A DNA stretch of 64,000 bases, taken from Variovorax sp. WDL1. GTDB taxonomy: Bacteria > Pseudomonadota > Gammaproteobacteria > Burkholderiales > Burkholderiaceae_C. The position numbers were made by a program, and so were the translations under genes. The stretch spans positions 17,675-81,674 of the forward strand of contig NZ_LMTS01000148.1 of assembly GCF_001541225.1 (NCBI RefSeq), in the 5' to 3' direction. Shown here one piece after another: positions 17,640-26,473 of this stretch. Within the stretch, counting starts at the first letter, position 1. Each line of letters opens with the position of its first letter. The notes under the pieces were generated by a model that did not search any database, was not told the origin of the DNA, and saw only the letters and a list, made by a program, of their open reading frames with translations.

Positions 17640-18461
17640 ATGAACACCACACGTCCCCCCAGCAGGTACTGGTCCGACTTGACCAGCGAAGCCTTCTCGC
17701 ACCTGGATCGATCGCGGCTTATCGCGGTGCTCCCGGTGGGCGCGACCGAGCAGCATGGCCCGCACCTGCCGATGTCGACCGACACCGCCACCATCGACGG
17801 CATGGTGCGCGCGACCCTTCCCCATCTGCCGCGCGACTTGCCCGTGTTGTTCCTGCCCACCGTGGCCTACGGCAAGAGCAACGAGCATTCCCGCTATCCG
17901 GGCACGCTCACCGTGTCGGCGGCCACGCTGATTGCGATGTGGATGGAGGTCGGTGCCTGCGTTGCGCGGGCTGGCGTACGCAAGCTGGTGCTCTTCAATA
18001 GCCACGGAGGCCAGATGTCGGTGATGGATATCGTGGCGCGCGATCTGCGCGAGCAACACGACATGATGGTGGTCGCCGCCAACTGGTACACGCTGGGCTT
18101 GCCCGAGGGCCTGTTCACCGCGCATGAAGGACGGCACGGCGTGCATGCCGGCGATCTCGAGAGCTCGGTCATGCTGCATCTGGCGCCCGATCATGTGCAG
18201 CCGGCGCAGTTCCGCCATTTCCGCTCGATGACCGAGGACATGGCCGAGGACAACCAGTTCCTCTCGATCACCCCGAGCGGCAAGCTGGGCTGGCAGATGC
18301 ACGACATCAACCCGCAGGGCGCCGCCGGCAATGCCACGCTGGCGACTGCCGAGAAGGGCGCCGCCGTGCTCGACCACGTGGGCCGTCGCTTCGTCCAGTT
18401 GCTGCAGGAAGTCGACCGCTTCCCACTGGAGCGCCTGGCCAACCAGCCGGCATGGCAGTAA
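17640..18461 (+). CDS. Creatininase-family amidohydrolase
   Basis: A 273-aa metal-dependent amidase of the creatininase superfamily, whose members open cyclic or formamide-type amides. The metal ligands are visible: Glu37 and His39 in GATEQHGPHLP, Asp48 in STDTA, the SHGGQ motif at 121-125, and Glu174 in HAGDLESS. It is the first gene of a plus-strand operon and overlaps the ABC ATPase by 10 bp. Family members act on creatinine, on pyrimidine or flavin degradation intermediates, and in mycofactocin maturation. The present substrate is unknown, but the importer and redox genes suggest catabolism of an N-heterocycle. Confidence 0.9.
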   Translation: MNTTRPPSRYWSDLTSEAFSHLDRSRLIAVLPVGATEQHGPHLPMSTDTATIDGMVRATLPHLPRDLPVLFLPTVAYGKSNEHSRYPGTLTVSAATLIAMWMEVGACVARAGVRKLVLFNSHGGQMSVMDIVARDLREQHDMMVVAANWYTLGLPEGLFTAHEGRHGVHAGDLESSVMLHLAPDHVQPAQFRHFRSMTEDMAEDNQFLSITPSGKLGWQMHDINPQGAAGNATLATAEKGAAVLDHVGRRFVQLLQEVDRFPLERLANQPAWQ

Positions 18462-19270
18462 GCATGCAGCAAATCACGCCTTCCACTGCTGCAGCCGCGC
18501 TGGTCAGCCTGCGCAATGTCGGCAAGCGCTTCGCCAACGGCACCCTGGCGCTGCAGGGCATGACGCTCGATTGCGGCGAACACGACTTCATCAGCTTCCT
18601 CGGCCCCTCCGGCTGCGGCAAGAGCACGGCCCTGCGGCTGATCGCCGGCCTCACGCGTGCCAGCTCGGGCGAGCTGCGCTGGCCGGCTGCGCAGCCGCGC
18701 CACTCGAACCGCGACCGCGAGCTCGGCTTCGTGTTCCAGGAACCGACGCTGATGCCCTGGGCGCGGGTCTTCGACAACGTCTGGCTACCGCTGAAGCTGG
18801 CCGGCGTGTCACGCGACGCTGCGGCGCCGGTGGTGAAAGACGCGCTGGAGCGGGTCGGGCTGTCGCGCTTCGCCGAGGTCTACCCGCGCGAGTTGTCGGG
18901 CGGCATGAAGATGCGCGTATCGATCGCGCGGGCGCTGGTCACGCAGCCGCGCCTGCTGCTGATGGACGAGCCCTTCGCCGCGCTCGACGAGATGACCCGC
19001 ATCAAGCTCAACAACGACCTGCTGGCGATCTGGCGCGAGCACCGCTTCTCGATCATCTTCGTGACGCACAGCGTCTACGAGTCGGTCTACCTGTCCAACC
19101 GAATCGTCGTGATGGCGCCCCGTCCCGGCCGCGTGGTGGAGGAGATCCGCATCGACGAGCCCTATCCGCGCGGAGAAGCCTTCCGCACCTCCTCCCGCTA
19201 CAACGCGCACTGCAGCGCGGTGTCGCAGTCCCTGCACGGAGCTCTCCATGGCATCGACATCGATCACTGA
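18452..19270 (+). CDS. ABC transporter ATPase, nitrate/sulfonate/taurine type
   Basis: A 272-aa ATP-hydrolysing subunit of an SsuB/TauB-like importer. Walker A is GPSGCGKST (51-59), the Q-loop VFQEP (94-98), the signature LSGGM (148-152), Walker B LLLMDEP (Asp172/Glu173) and the switch His206. It overlaps the amidohydrolase upstream by 10 bp and the permease downstream by 23 bp. An alternative ATG at 18464 would remove the upstream overlap. The partner permease and binding protein are in the same operon. Confidence 0.94.
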   Translation: MAVSMQQITPSTAAAALVSLRNVGKRFANGTLALQGMTLDCGEHDFISFLGPSGCGKSTALRLIAGLTRASSGELRWPAAQPRHSNRDRELGFVFQEPTLMPWARVFDNVWLPLKLAGVSRDAAAPVVKDALERVGLSRFAEVYPRELSGGMKMRVSIARALVTQPRLLLMDEPFAALDEMTRIKLNNDLLAIWREHRFSIIFVTHSVYESVYLSNRIVVMAPRPGRVVEEIRIDEPYPRGEAFRTSSRYNAHCSAVSQSLHGALHGIDIDH

Positions 19271-20132
19271 GAACCCTGCGCTGGCCGAGCTGCAGCAGGC
19301 AGCGCCCAGCGCCGCCGAGCTGCAGGCGCGCGAGGCGCGGCTGCAGCGGCGCGAATCGCTGCTGCGGCTGGCGGTGCCCACTGCGCTGGTAACCGGCCTG
19401 CTGCTGCTTTGGGAAGTGCTGGTGCGCGTCAACGACGTGCCGCACTACATCATCCCCGCGCCCTCCCTGATCTTCACGACGCTCCTGGACAACTGGGGGA
19501 CGCTCTCGTCCGCACTCTGGTTCACCGTCAAGCTCACGCTGCTGGCGCTGGCGGCCGCGATCGCCGGTGGAGTGCTGCTGGCGATCTGCTTTGCGCTGTT
19601 CAAGTGGGTGGAGATCGGCTTGTTCCCCGTCGCGGTGATCTTGCAGGTAACACCCATCATCGCCATCGCGCCTCTGATCCTGATCTATGTCTCGAGCACC
19701 ACCGCGGCCCTGCTGCTCTGTGCATGGATCGTGGCCTTCTTCCCGATCCTGTCGAACACGGTGATCGGCCTGAAGAGCGCCGACAGCAATCTGCGCGACC
19801 TGTTCCAGCTCTACAAGGCATCGCCCTGGCAGCTGTTCCGCTACCTGCTGGTGCCCAGCGCGCTGCCTTACTTCATGGCCGGGCTCAAGATCGCCGGCGG
19901 CCTGAGCCTGATCGGCGCGGTGGTGGCCGAGTTCACCGCCGGCACCGCCGGGCGGGAGACCGGCCTGGCCTCGCGCATCCTGGAGTCGAGCTTCCGCACC
20001 GAGATCCCGATGATGTTCGCGGCGCTGTTCCTCGTGTCGCTGCTGGGCATCGCGATCTTCGTCGTCTTCGCGGCCCTGTCCCGCATGGTGCTCGGCCATT
20101 GGCACGAGAGCGAGATGCGGAGGGAGCGATGA
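19248..20132 (+). CDS. ABC transporter permease, SsuC/TauC type
   Basis: A 294-aa inner-membrane permease of the binding-protein-dependent family, with about six helices between residues 45 and 285. The EAA-like coupling loop reads LRDLFQLYKASPWQLFRYLLVPSALPY, typical of SsuC/TauC/ThiX. The N-terminal 45 residues are charged and cytosolic. Its stop codon overlaps the next start (ATGA at 20129-20132), indicating translational coupling to the FAD oxidase. Confidence 0.93.
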   Translation: MASTSITENPALAELQQAAPSAAELQAREARLQRRESLLRLAVPTALVTGLLLLWEVLVRVNDVPHYIIPAPSLIFTTLLDNWGTLSSALWFTVKLTLLALAAAIAGGVLLAICFALFKWVEIGLFPVAVILQVTPIIAIAPLILIYVSSTTAALLLCAWIVAFFPILSNTVIGLKSADSNLRDLFQLYKASPWQLFRYLLVPSALPYFMAGLKIAGGLSLIGAVVAEFTAGTAGRETGLASRILESSFRTEIPMMFAALFLVSLLGIAIFVVFAALSRMVLGHWHESEMRRER

Positions 20133-21496
20133 GAGCGCCCGAGGTGGACTGGGACGCCGTCGCCCGCGAGCTGCGAGGCCTCAACGTCATCGCCTCGCCC
20201 GGCCAGCGCAAGCAGCTGTCCAGGGATTTCCATTGGTACAGCCCGATCCTGGCGGGGCAGCTCGCCGGCTGCGTGGCCGACCTCGTGGTCAAGGTGAGCA
20301 CCGAGGACGACGTTCGGCAAGCCGCCGCCGTCGCGGCCCGGTGGAAGCTGCCCCTGACCGTGCGCGCCGGCGGCACCGGCAACTACGGCCAGTGCGTGCC
20401 GCTCGCGGGCGGGCTGGTGCTCGACGTCACGCCGATGTGCAGGGTGCTGGAAATCGGCCAGGGCCGGGTGCGCGTGCAGGCCGGCGCGCGCATGCACGAC
20501 ATCGAGCAGGCGGTCGCCGAAACCGGACAGGCGCTGCGCATGTGGCCATCGACCTGGCAGGTGGCCTCGATCGGCGGCTTCATCGCCGGCGGCTTCGGCG
20601 GCATCGGCTCGATCCGCCACGGCATCCTGCGCGACCCGGGCAACCTGCTGCGCGCGCGTGTGATGACGGTGGAGCGCGAGCCGCGCGTGATCGAGCTTCA
20701 TGGCGACGAGATCCAGCAGGTGCACCATGCCTACGGCACCAACGGCGTCATCCTCGATGTCGAGGTGGCGTTGAGTCCGGCGGTCGACTGGGTGCATTGC
20801 ATCGCCCTCTTTCCCACCTACCGACAGGTCCTGGAGTTCGGCGTAGCCGCCAGCACGCCGGCCATCGACCTGTTCCTGCTCTCGGCCGTGGATGCGCGCT
20901 TCTCGCCCTACTACGCAAGCCTGGGCGACCACTTCCCGCCCGACCGCCATGCCATGTTCGCCATGGTGGCGCCAGACTCGATGCCGGCTTTTCGCGCACT
21001 CATGGCCCGCCATGGGGGCTGCATCTCGCTCGAGGGCACCGAGGCCGCCCTGCATGCGGCCGGCCTGCCGCCCGCTTACGAATGCGCCTACAACCACACC
21101 ACCCTGCAGGCGCTGAAGGTGGACCGCAGCTGGACCTACCTCCAGGTGGCCTATGCCCAACCCTTCGACCCGGCCGTCGTGGACCGCCATATCGCCATCT
21201 TCGGCGACGAGGTGCTGCAGCACCACGAGTTCGCGCGCGCTGGCGGCGAGTACGGCACCTTCTCGATCCTGCTCGTGCGCTGGAGGGGCGAGGCGCACCA
21301 GTACGAAGTCATGCGCGAGATCGAGTCCCAGGGCGGCTGCGTGATCTTCAATCCGCACGTGGTGACCATCGAGGACGGCGGCATGAAGACCATCGATACC
21401 CGGCAGATCGAATTCAAGCAGCGCAGCGATCCGATGGGCCTCATGAACCCCGGCAAGACGCGCGGCTGGACCGCCGACATGGCCCGCGAGGCCTGA
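20129..21496 (+). CDS. FAD-binding oxidase (PCMH/FAD_binding_4 type)
   Basis: A 455-aa flavoenzyme with a PCMH-type FAD domain in residues 45-230 (DVRQAAAVAARWKLPLTVRAG, then GTGNYGQCVPLAGGLVLDV and GGFIAGGFGGIGSIRHGILRD). It ends in the family-typical MNPGKTRGW. Relatives oxidise lactate, glycolate or alkaloid-type amines. A fully visible bicovalent FAD site is not evident. ATG 20129 overlaps the permease stop; the frame upstream of it overlaps transport genes and is spurious. Position between permease and binding-protein genes ties it to the imported compound. Confidence 0.9.
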   Translation: MRAPEVDWDAVARELRGLNVIASPGQRKQLSRDFHWYSPILAGQLAGCVADLVVKVSTEDDVRQAAAVAARWKLPLTVRAGGTGNYGQCVPLAGGLVLDVTPMCRVLEIGQGRVRVQAGARMHDIEQAVAETGQALRMWPSTWQVASIGGFIAGGFGGIGSIRHGILRDPGNLLRARVMTVEREPRVIELHGDEIQQVHHAYGTNGVILDVEVALSPAVDWVHCIALFPTYRQVLEFGVAASTPAIDLFLLSAVDARFSPYYASLGDHFPPDRHAMFAMVAPDSMPAFRALMARHGGCISLEGTEAALHAAGLPPAYECAYNHTTLQALKVDRSWTYLQVAYAQPFDPAVVDRHIAIFGDEVLQHHEFARAGGEYGTFSILLVRWRGEAHQYEVMREIESQGGCVIFNPHVVTIEDGGMKTIDTRQIEFKQRSDPMGLMNPGKTRGWTADMAREA

Positions 21497-21523
21497 CAGA
21501 CACACCCACGAAAGGAACCGACC

Positions 21524-22543
21524 ATGCGACTGCAAGCCCTCTTCTTCGCCCGCCCCGTGCTCGCTACCCTCCTCGCCGGCAGCGCCTTCGCTGCCGGCGC
21601 CCAGGACAAGGTGGTGCTAGCCACCAACTGGCGCGCCCAGCCGGGCCACGGCGGTTTCTACCAGGCCCTGGCCGACGGCACGTACAAGAAGTACGGGCTC
21701 GAGGTGGATATCCAGCAGGGCGGTCCGCAGGTCAACAACCGGCCGATGCTGCCCGCCGGCAAGGTCGACTTCCTGATGACCGGCAACATGCTGATGGCTT
21801 TCGACAACATCAAGCAGAAGGTGCCCACGGTGGTGGTGGCGGCCTACTTCCAGAAGGACCCGCAGGCGATCATCGCCCACCCTGGCCAGGGCATCGAGAA
21901 GTTCTCGGACCTCACCAAGGCCAAGACGGTGCTGCTCGCGAAGGATGGCCAGATCAGCTATTGGCAATGGATGAAGAAGGCTTACGGCATGCGCGACGAG
22001 CAGGTCCGCCCCTACAACTACAGCCTGTCCCAGTTCCTGGCCGACAAGCAGTCGGTGCAGCAGGCCTATGCGACTTCGGAGCCCCTGGCGGTCGAGAAGC
22101 AGGCCGGCTTCAAGCCCGTGGTGCTGTCCCTGGCCGATGCGGGCTGGTCGACCTACGGCATGGTCATCGAGACGCGGCAGGAGCTGGTGAAGAACAAGCC
22201 CGACCTGGTGCGCCGCTTCGTCGAGGCCTCGAACATCGGCCACTACAACTACCTCTACGGCGACCGCAGGGCCGCCGACGCGCTGATCAAGAAGATCAAT
22301 CCCGACATCAGCGACGACTACATCGAGAAATCGATGCCCATCCTTCGCGCCCACATCGACGTCGGCGACGCAACCGCCCAAGGCATCGGCGCGATCAGCG
22401 ACGCGCGGATGAAGGACTTCCACGACAAGACCGTTGCAGCGGGTCTCTACAAGCCCACCGACTTCAACTACGCCGAGGCGTACACCACGCAGTTCGTCAA
22501 CAGGGGCACGGGGCTGGAGTTGCGCAAGGCTGCGGCGAAATAG
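21524..22543 (+). CDS. ABC transporter substrate-binding protein, NMT1/SsuA type
   Basis: A 339-aa periplasmic binding protein. A signal peptide ends near residue 26 (SAFAAGAQD). The NMT1/THI5-like fold follows (VVLATNWRAQPGHGGFYQALADGTYKKYGLEVDI; GKVDFLMTGNMLMAFD). Such proteins bind thiamine-precursor pyrimidines, taurine, alkanesulfonates or hydroxymethylpyrimidine. A GGAAC purine-rich stretch precedes the ATG. It completes the importer with the ATPase and permease, and lies 3 bp upstream of the reductase. Confidence 0.93.
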   Translation: MRLQALFFARPVLATLLAGSAFAAGAQDKVVLATNWRAQPGHGGFYQALADGTYKKYGLEVDIQQGGPQVNNRPMLPAGKVDFLMTGNMLMAFDNIKQKVPTVVVAAYFQKDPQAIIAHPGQGIEKFSDLTKAKTVLLAKDGQISYWQWMKKAYGMRDEQVRPYNYSLSQFLADKQSVQQAYATSEPLAVEKQAGFKPVVLSLADAGWSTYGMVIETRQELVKNKPDLVRRFVEASNIGHYNYLYGDRRAADALIKKINPDISDDYIEKSMPILRAHIDVGDATAQGIGAISDARMKDFHDKTVAAGLYKPTDFNYAEAYTTQFVNRGTGLELRKAAAK

Positions 22544-22545
22544 CG

Positions 22546-23508
22546 ATGCCCGAGCGCACCCTCACCGTGCGCGTGGCGCGCATCGCGCGCCAGACGCCGG
22601 AGATCCTGTCCTTCGAACTGGCGCATCCCGCAGGCCGCGCATTGCCGCCCTACCAGGCGGGCGCGCACATCGACGTGCACATGCCCGGCGGCTTCATGCG
22701 CCAGTACTCGCTGGCGCGCGCCCACGCGGAAGCCGCGTCCTCCACGTACCTGATCGGCGTCAAGCACGAGGCCGAAAGCCGCGGAGGCTCGGCCTCGATG
22801 CGTGCTCGCGTGCGAGAAGGCGATCTGCTTCCTGTCAGCGTGCCGCGCAACACCTTCCCGGTCCACGCCGAGGCCCGGCGCCACCTGCTGCTGGCGGGCG
22901 GCATCGGCATGACCCCGCTGCTGGCCATGGCGCAGGCGCTGGCGCGCCGCCGTGCCGACTTCGAGCTGTGCCTGTTCGTGCGCAGCGAGGACCACCTGGC
23001 CTTCACCGAGGCGCTGCGCGCACCCCTCCTGGCGCCGCATGTGCGGCTGCATTTCGACGCCGAAGGCGCGGCGCAGAAGATCGACCTGCGCCAGCTCCTG
23101 GCAGAGTACCGCGAGGGCAGCCACCTTTACGTCTGCGGACCCGGCGGCTTCATGCGGGCTGTGCGCGCGGCGGCGGCTCACTGGCCCGAGGAGGCAATGC
23201 ATGCCGAGTACTTCGCCGCGCCGGCGGAGGCGGTCGCCGGCGGCGGCAAGCCCTTCCAGCTGCGGCTCGCCCGGCGCGGCATCACCTTGCCGGTGGCCGC
23301 CGACCAGAGCGCGGTCGATGCACTTCACGCCTTCGGAATCGACATCCCGGTTTCGTGCGAACAGGGCCTCTGCGGCACCTGCGTGGTCGGTGCCGAGGGC
23401 TCGGGCGCGGAGCACCGCGACTTCTGCCTGACCCGCAGCGAGCGCGCGACCAAGGTGGCGCTGTGCTGCTCGCGCGCATGCGGGGAGGAGTTGGTCCTCG
23501 ACCTTTGA
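22546..23508 (+). CDS. Phthalate-dioxygenase-type reductase (flavin, NAD, 2Fe-2S)
   Basis: A 320-aa electron-transfer protein of the VanB/PDR class. It has a flavin motif RQYSL (52-56), an NAD(P) motif LLAGGIGMTPLL (115-126), CGPGGFM (198-204), and a C-terminal plant-type 2Fe-2S domain. Cys271, Cys276, Cys279 and one of Cys307/308 are the expected ligands (CEQGLCGTC). Such reductases feed Rieske oxygenases, but no oxygenase subunit is in the operon. The partner must be elsewhere, or is the adjacent FAD enzyme. ATG 22546 lies 2 bp after the binding-protein stop codon. Confidence 0.92.
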   Translation: MPERTLTVRVARIARQTPEILSFELAHPAGRALPPYQAGAHIDVHMPGGFMRQYSLARAHAEAASSTYLIGVKHEAESRGGSASMRARVREGDLLPVSVPRNTFPVHAEARRHLLLAGGIGMTPLLAMAQALARRRADFELCLFVRSEDHLAFTEALRAPLLAPHVRLHFDAEGAAQKIDLRQLLAEYREGSHLYVCGPGGFMRAVRAAAAHWPEEAMHAEYFAAPAEAVAGGGKPFQLRLARRGITLPVAADQSAVDALHAFGIDIPVSCEQGLCGTCVVGAEGSGAEHRDFCLTRSERATKVALCCSRACGEELVLDL

Positions 23509-23570
23509 GCCACGACGAACCGAGCCACGATGAACCCCGTGCACCGATGCTCTGGCACCATGCAGTCCCC

Positions 23571-24254
23571 ATGACCCGCCGACCCAGCGCCACCGCCAAG
23601 GACTCCGCCATCGCCATGGCCGAGGAGCCCGATGCTCCAGCCACCCGCGGGCGGGCACGCAAGTACACGCAGATGCTGGGCGTGATCTACCAGGCGGCCA
23701 TCGAGGTCTTCGCTGCGGATGGCCTGGCAGGCGCCTCGACCCAGGCCATCGCCGACCGTGCCGGCCTCTCCAAGGCACAGCTGCACTACTACATCGAGAG
23801 CAAGGAGGCGCTCTATCGGCAGGTGCTGCAGGACATCATCAACGACTGGATCGGCGTGTTCGGGTTCAGCGAGGAGGCCTTCGGACCGCGCAAGGTGCTG
23901 ACAGATCTGATCCAGCGCAAGATGCTTTTCTCCTTCGAGCATCCGCTGCGCTCGCGCATCTTCGCCGCCGAGATGATGCGCGGGGCGCCGGTGATCCGCG
24001 ACTTGATGGGAACGAGCAAGCAGCGCACCCAGCAGGCTGCCGCGGTCATCCAGAACTGGATCGGGCGTGGACTGATGGACCCGGTGGACCCGCTGCTGTT
24101 CCTGTTCCATCTCTGGGCCGTGACCCAGTTCTATGCCGATCATGCGGCCCAGGTGGCCTTCTTCCGGGAAACGCCGGCCAGCGACGAGAAGGACCGCCGC
24201 TACCTCACCGAGCAGGTGACGGAGTTCCTGCTGAAAGGCGCCGGGGTCCGCTGA
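23571..24254 (+). CDS. TetR-family regulator, RutR-like
   Basis: A 227-aa regulator. The helix-turn-helix spans about residues 35-80 (GASTQAIADRAGLSKAQLHYYIESKEALYRQVL). The C-terminal half (PVDPLLFLFHLWAVTQFYADHAAQV) closely follows E. coli RutR, the uracil-responsive repressor of pyrimidine use. ATG 23571 is chosen; ATG 23547 would add eight residues. It closes the creatininase/ABC operon on the same strand, 62 bp after the reductase, and probably controls it. A pyrimidine-like effector is inferred only from this similarity. Confidence 0.88.
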   Translation: MTRRPSATAKDSAIAMAEEPDAPATRGRARKYTQMLGVIYQAAIEVFAADGLAGASTQAIADRAGLSKAQLHYYIESKEALYRQVLQDIINDWIGVFGFSEEAFGPRKVLTDLIQRKMLFSFEHPLRSRIFAAEMMRGAPVIRDLMGTSKQRTQQAAAVIQNWIGRGLMDPVDPLLFLFHLWAVTQFYADHAAQVAFFRETPASDEKDRRYLTEQVTEFLLKGAGVR

Positions 24255-24331
24255 GGGCAGCATGCGCCGCCCCCGTGGCGCCATGGGATCGTCAAATCGC
24301 GTCAGCGACTGACCATTTCGTCACTCACCGT

Positions 24332-24553
24332 TCAATGAGGCTCGAGAGGCTGCACGAAGGGCGTCGCGTACTCGCGGCCGATCATCCCGCGGGCGAAGAG
24401 ATAGTTGTTGCGGGCCTTCTCGCTCATTGCGTCGAGGTTGACCATGCCCGTGCTGTCGCACGGGAAGGCCAGCGCGCGGCCCTGGTTGAACAGCGACTGA
24501 AACCGGATCTCGAACGCGGCTGCAGTCTGCATCGAAGAAGAACTGTGCGACAT
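24332..24553 (-). CDS. Small conserved-looking hypothetical protein
   Basis: A 73-aa soluble protein (MSHSSSSMQTAAAFEIRFQ ..., with RARNNYLFAR-like KARNNYLFARGMIGREYATP). An AGGAG Shine-Dalgarno sequence lies 6 nt before the ATG. The composition is balanced and unlike the GC-shadow frames around it. I recall similar short proteins in Comamonadaceae but know no function. It converges on the RutR-like gene. Confidence 0.7.
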   Translation of the reverse strand: MSHSSSSMQTAAAFEIRFQSLFNQGRALAFPCDSTGMVNLDAMSEKARNNYLFARGMIGREYATPFVQPLEPH

Positions 24554-24807
24554 GATCGTCTCCTGCTGGCGCCAAGAACTTGACGCCTGAATCCAAAAAA
24601 AAGCTGGCGCGGAATCCCGCTCGCCGATGGCCTTGCATCAATCGTGCCGGGCTCACCTGGATAACGATCCGCGCCGCGCGGGGGTCTCACGGGATTACGC
24701 AAAAAGGCGGGCACCGGTTGTGCGAAATGCCACGATCTGCGAGATTTGCGCGCCACATTTCCACATGGATCAGGCCGGGCGCTCGACGCGCAGCGCCGGC
24801 TCGCCCC

Positions 24808-24841
24808 CCGCGGCGCAGTGCCGCGGCTCAGTGCCGCGGCA
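24808..24841. repeat. Stem-loop and tandem 12-bp repeat at the ridA stop codon
   Basis: CCGCGGC (24808-24814) and GCCGCGG (24820-24826) form a 7-bp stem just past the ridA stop. The 12-mer CAGTGCCGCGGC occurs twice in tandem (24816-24827 and 24829-24840), the second copy running into the gene's last codons. There is no T tract, so termination is uncertain. Confidence 0.4.
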
Positions 24842-25286
24842 GGTACATCGTCGCCTCGACCTCCACCAGCACCTCGTCCGACGGCAGGAAGCGCGACACC
24901 TCCACCACCGTGCTGACCGGCGGCTCCCCGGCGTAGAACAGGCCGCGCACGCGGTTGTAAAGCGCATAGTCGGGCAAGCGGCGAAAGTACTGGACCAGCT
25001 TGACGACGTCGTCCATGGTCCCGCCATGGTCGGCTGCGATCTGGCGAATGCGCTCCAGCACGAACCAGCTCTGGGCCACGACCGGCGCTTCGAACACGTC
25101 GACCGACATCTGGCCCGTGGCATAGCCGAGGCCGTGCAGCGCCTCCCGCGCCTCGTCCGGGATGTCGTCGTAGCCCATCACGGCGCGCCGGGTCGAAGGA
25201 TCGACCGCGACCACGCCACTCATGAAGACGAAGTCGCCCACGCGCTTGGCGGCAGCGTAGTTGGCCATCGGTTTGCCCATGCTCAT
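24828..25286 (-). CDS. RidA/YjgF-type deaminase
   Basis: A 152-aa member of the Rid family, whose archetype hydrolyses reactive enamine/imine intermediates to oxo acid and ammonia. Family features include the N-terminal YAAAKRVGDFVFMSGVVAVDP and the C-terminal segment VEVSRFLPSDEVLVEVEATMYLP. The conserved catalytic Arg is less obvious than in RidA itself, so it belongs to a sibling Rid subfamily. ATG 25286 is preceded by GGAG eight nt upstream and overlaps the amidohydrolase stop by 4 bp. It is the last gene of the otn operon. Confidence 0.85.
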   Translation of the reverse strand: MSMGKPMANYAAAKRVGDFVFMSGVVAVDPSTRRAVMGYDDIPDEAREALHGLGYATGQMSVDVFEAPVVAQSWFVLERIRQIAADHGGTMDDVVKLVQYFRRLPDYALYNRVRGLFYAGEPPVSTVVEVSRFLPSDEVLVEVEATMYLPRH

Positions 25287-26473
25287 TCGCTTTGCTCCAG
25301 GGGTTGACCGGCGCGGATGACGGTGCGTCGCCGTCCAGCCGCGTCCAGCAGTTCGTATTCGTCGCGCGCGGCCAGCAGCACCAGGTCGGCCGGGCAGCCC
25401 GGCGCGATGCGCCCGTCCCAGGGCAGCGCCAGCGCACGGGCGGGGCTGACGGTGACCGCGTCCAGCCAATCGGCGGCCGGCGCCAGGTGCGCCATCTGAA
25501 CACCGAGGCCGAAGGTTTCGAGCAGGTCGTAGCCGCCATAGGGATAGAAGGCGTCCTGCACGTTGTCGGTGGCCAGGCTGGCGCGCACGCCCAGCGCCGC
25601 GGCCTCTCGCATGCGCGTGATGCCGCGCGGCACCGGCGTCCGGTCCCACGCGCCCTGAAGGTAGAGGTTGGTGCTGGGCAGGGCCACCAGGTGCAGGCCG
25701 GCTTCGGCGCACCTGGCGAGCGTGTCGCGCGCCCAGCCCTCGTCCTGGACCGACAGCGAGCAGGCATGGCCGCAGACGACGCGCCCGTGCCATCCGCGCG
25801 CGATCGCCAACTGCGCGATGCTGCGCAAGCCGGTTGCGTCGGCATCCAGGCCTTCGTCGACGTGGAAGTCCAGCGCCAGCCCGTACTGCTGCGCGAGGTC
25901 GAAGACGCGCCCCAGCTTGTGGACGATGCCCTCGTTGCGATAGACGAAGGCGCCCAGCACGCCGCCCGCGCCGTGCACAGCCTGCGCGATGCGCTCGCCG
26001 GTGGCCGCATCGGCATAGACGTCGAGCGGCACCAGTGCGACGAACTGCAGCGCGACGCGGTCCTGCCACTGCGCGCGCAGCGCCTCGAAGACGGCGAGCG
26101 AGGCCGGCGCCTCGTCGCCAGTCCAGTCCAGGTGCGTGCGCAGCGCGCGCGTGCCGGCGCGCCAGGCTTCGTCGAGCGCGCGCGTCATGCGCGCACGCAG
26201 CGCCTCGGCGGTCCAGCCGGCGCGGTGCGCGGCCATGCGCTCGATCGCCGCGAAGAGATTGCCCTCGGCCGCACCGACCTCCCGCACGGTGTAGTTCTTG
26301 TCGATGTGCGCGTGCGCATCGACCAGGGCACTCAGCAGGATGCCGCGCGCAGGCTGCGAGCTCGGCGCGATGGAGACGACCCGGGCACCGGCGAGCACCA
26401 CGTCGAAGACTTCCGCCTCGTCGGCAGCGAAGCCCCGCAGGCGTGCCGGGATCCGTACCGCCTCGAGCTTCAT
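25283..26473 (-). CDS. Cytosine-deaminase-like amidohydrolase
   Basis: A 396-aa metal-dependent hydrolase of the CodA/TrzC-like branch. Metal and catalytic residues are visible: His54 and His56 (DAHAHIDKN), His204 and Glu207 (FHVDEGLD), His236 (CGHACSLS) and Asp303 (LATDNVQDA). It overlaps otnI upstream and ridA downstream by 4 bp each (ATGA junctions). Substrates of relatives include cytosine, isoguanine, creatinine-type rings and N-substituted ammelides. Pairing with RidA suggests an amino or imino product, but the actual substrate is unknown. Confidence 0.88.
   Translation of the reverse strand: MKLEAVRIPARLRGFAADEAEVFDVVLAGARVVSIAPSSQPARGILLSALVDAHAHIDKNYTVREVGAAEGNLFAAIERMAAHRAGWTAEALRARMTRALDEAWRAGTRALRTHLDWTGDEAPASLAVFEALRAQWQDRVALQFVALVPLDVYADAATGERIAQAVHGAGGVLGAFVYRNEGIVHKLGRVFDLAQQYGLALDFHVDEGLDADATGLRSIAQLAIARGWHGRVVCGHACSLSVQDEGWARDTLARCAEAGLHLVALPSTNLYLQGAWDRTPVPRGITRMREAAALGVRASLATDNVQDAFYPYGGYDLLETFGLGVQMAHLAPAADWLDAVTVSPARALALPWDGRIAPGCPADLVLLAARDEYELLDAAGRRRTVIRAGQPLEQSE

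Noticed and set aside
20233..22545. Long N-terminal extension of the PDR-type reductase frame
   Set aside because: Lies over the FAD oxidase and binding-protein genes; the reductase family begins at ATG 22546.
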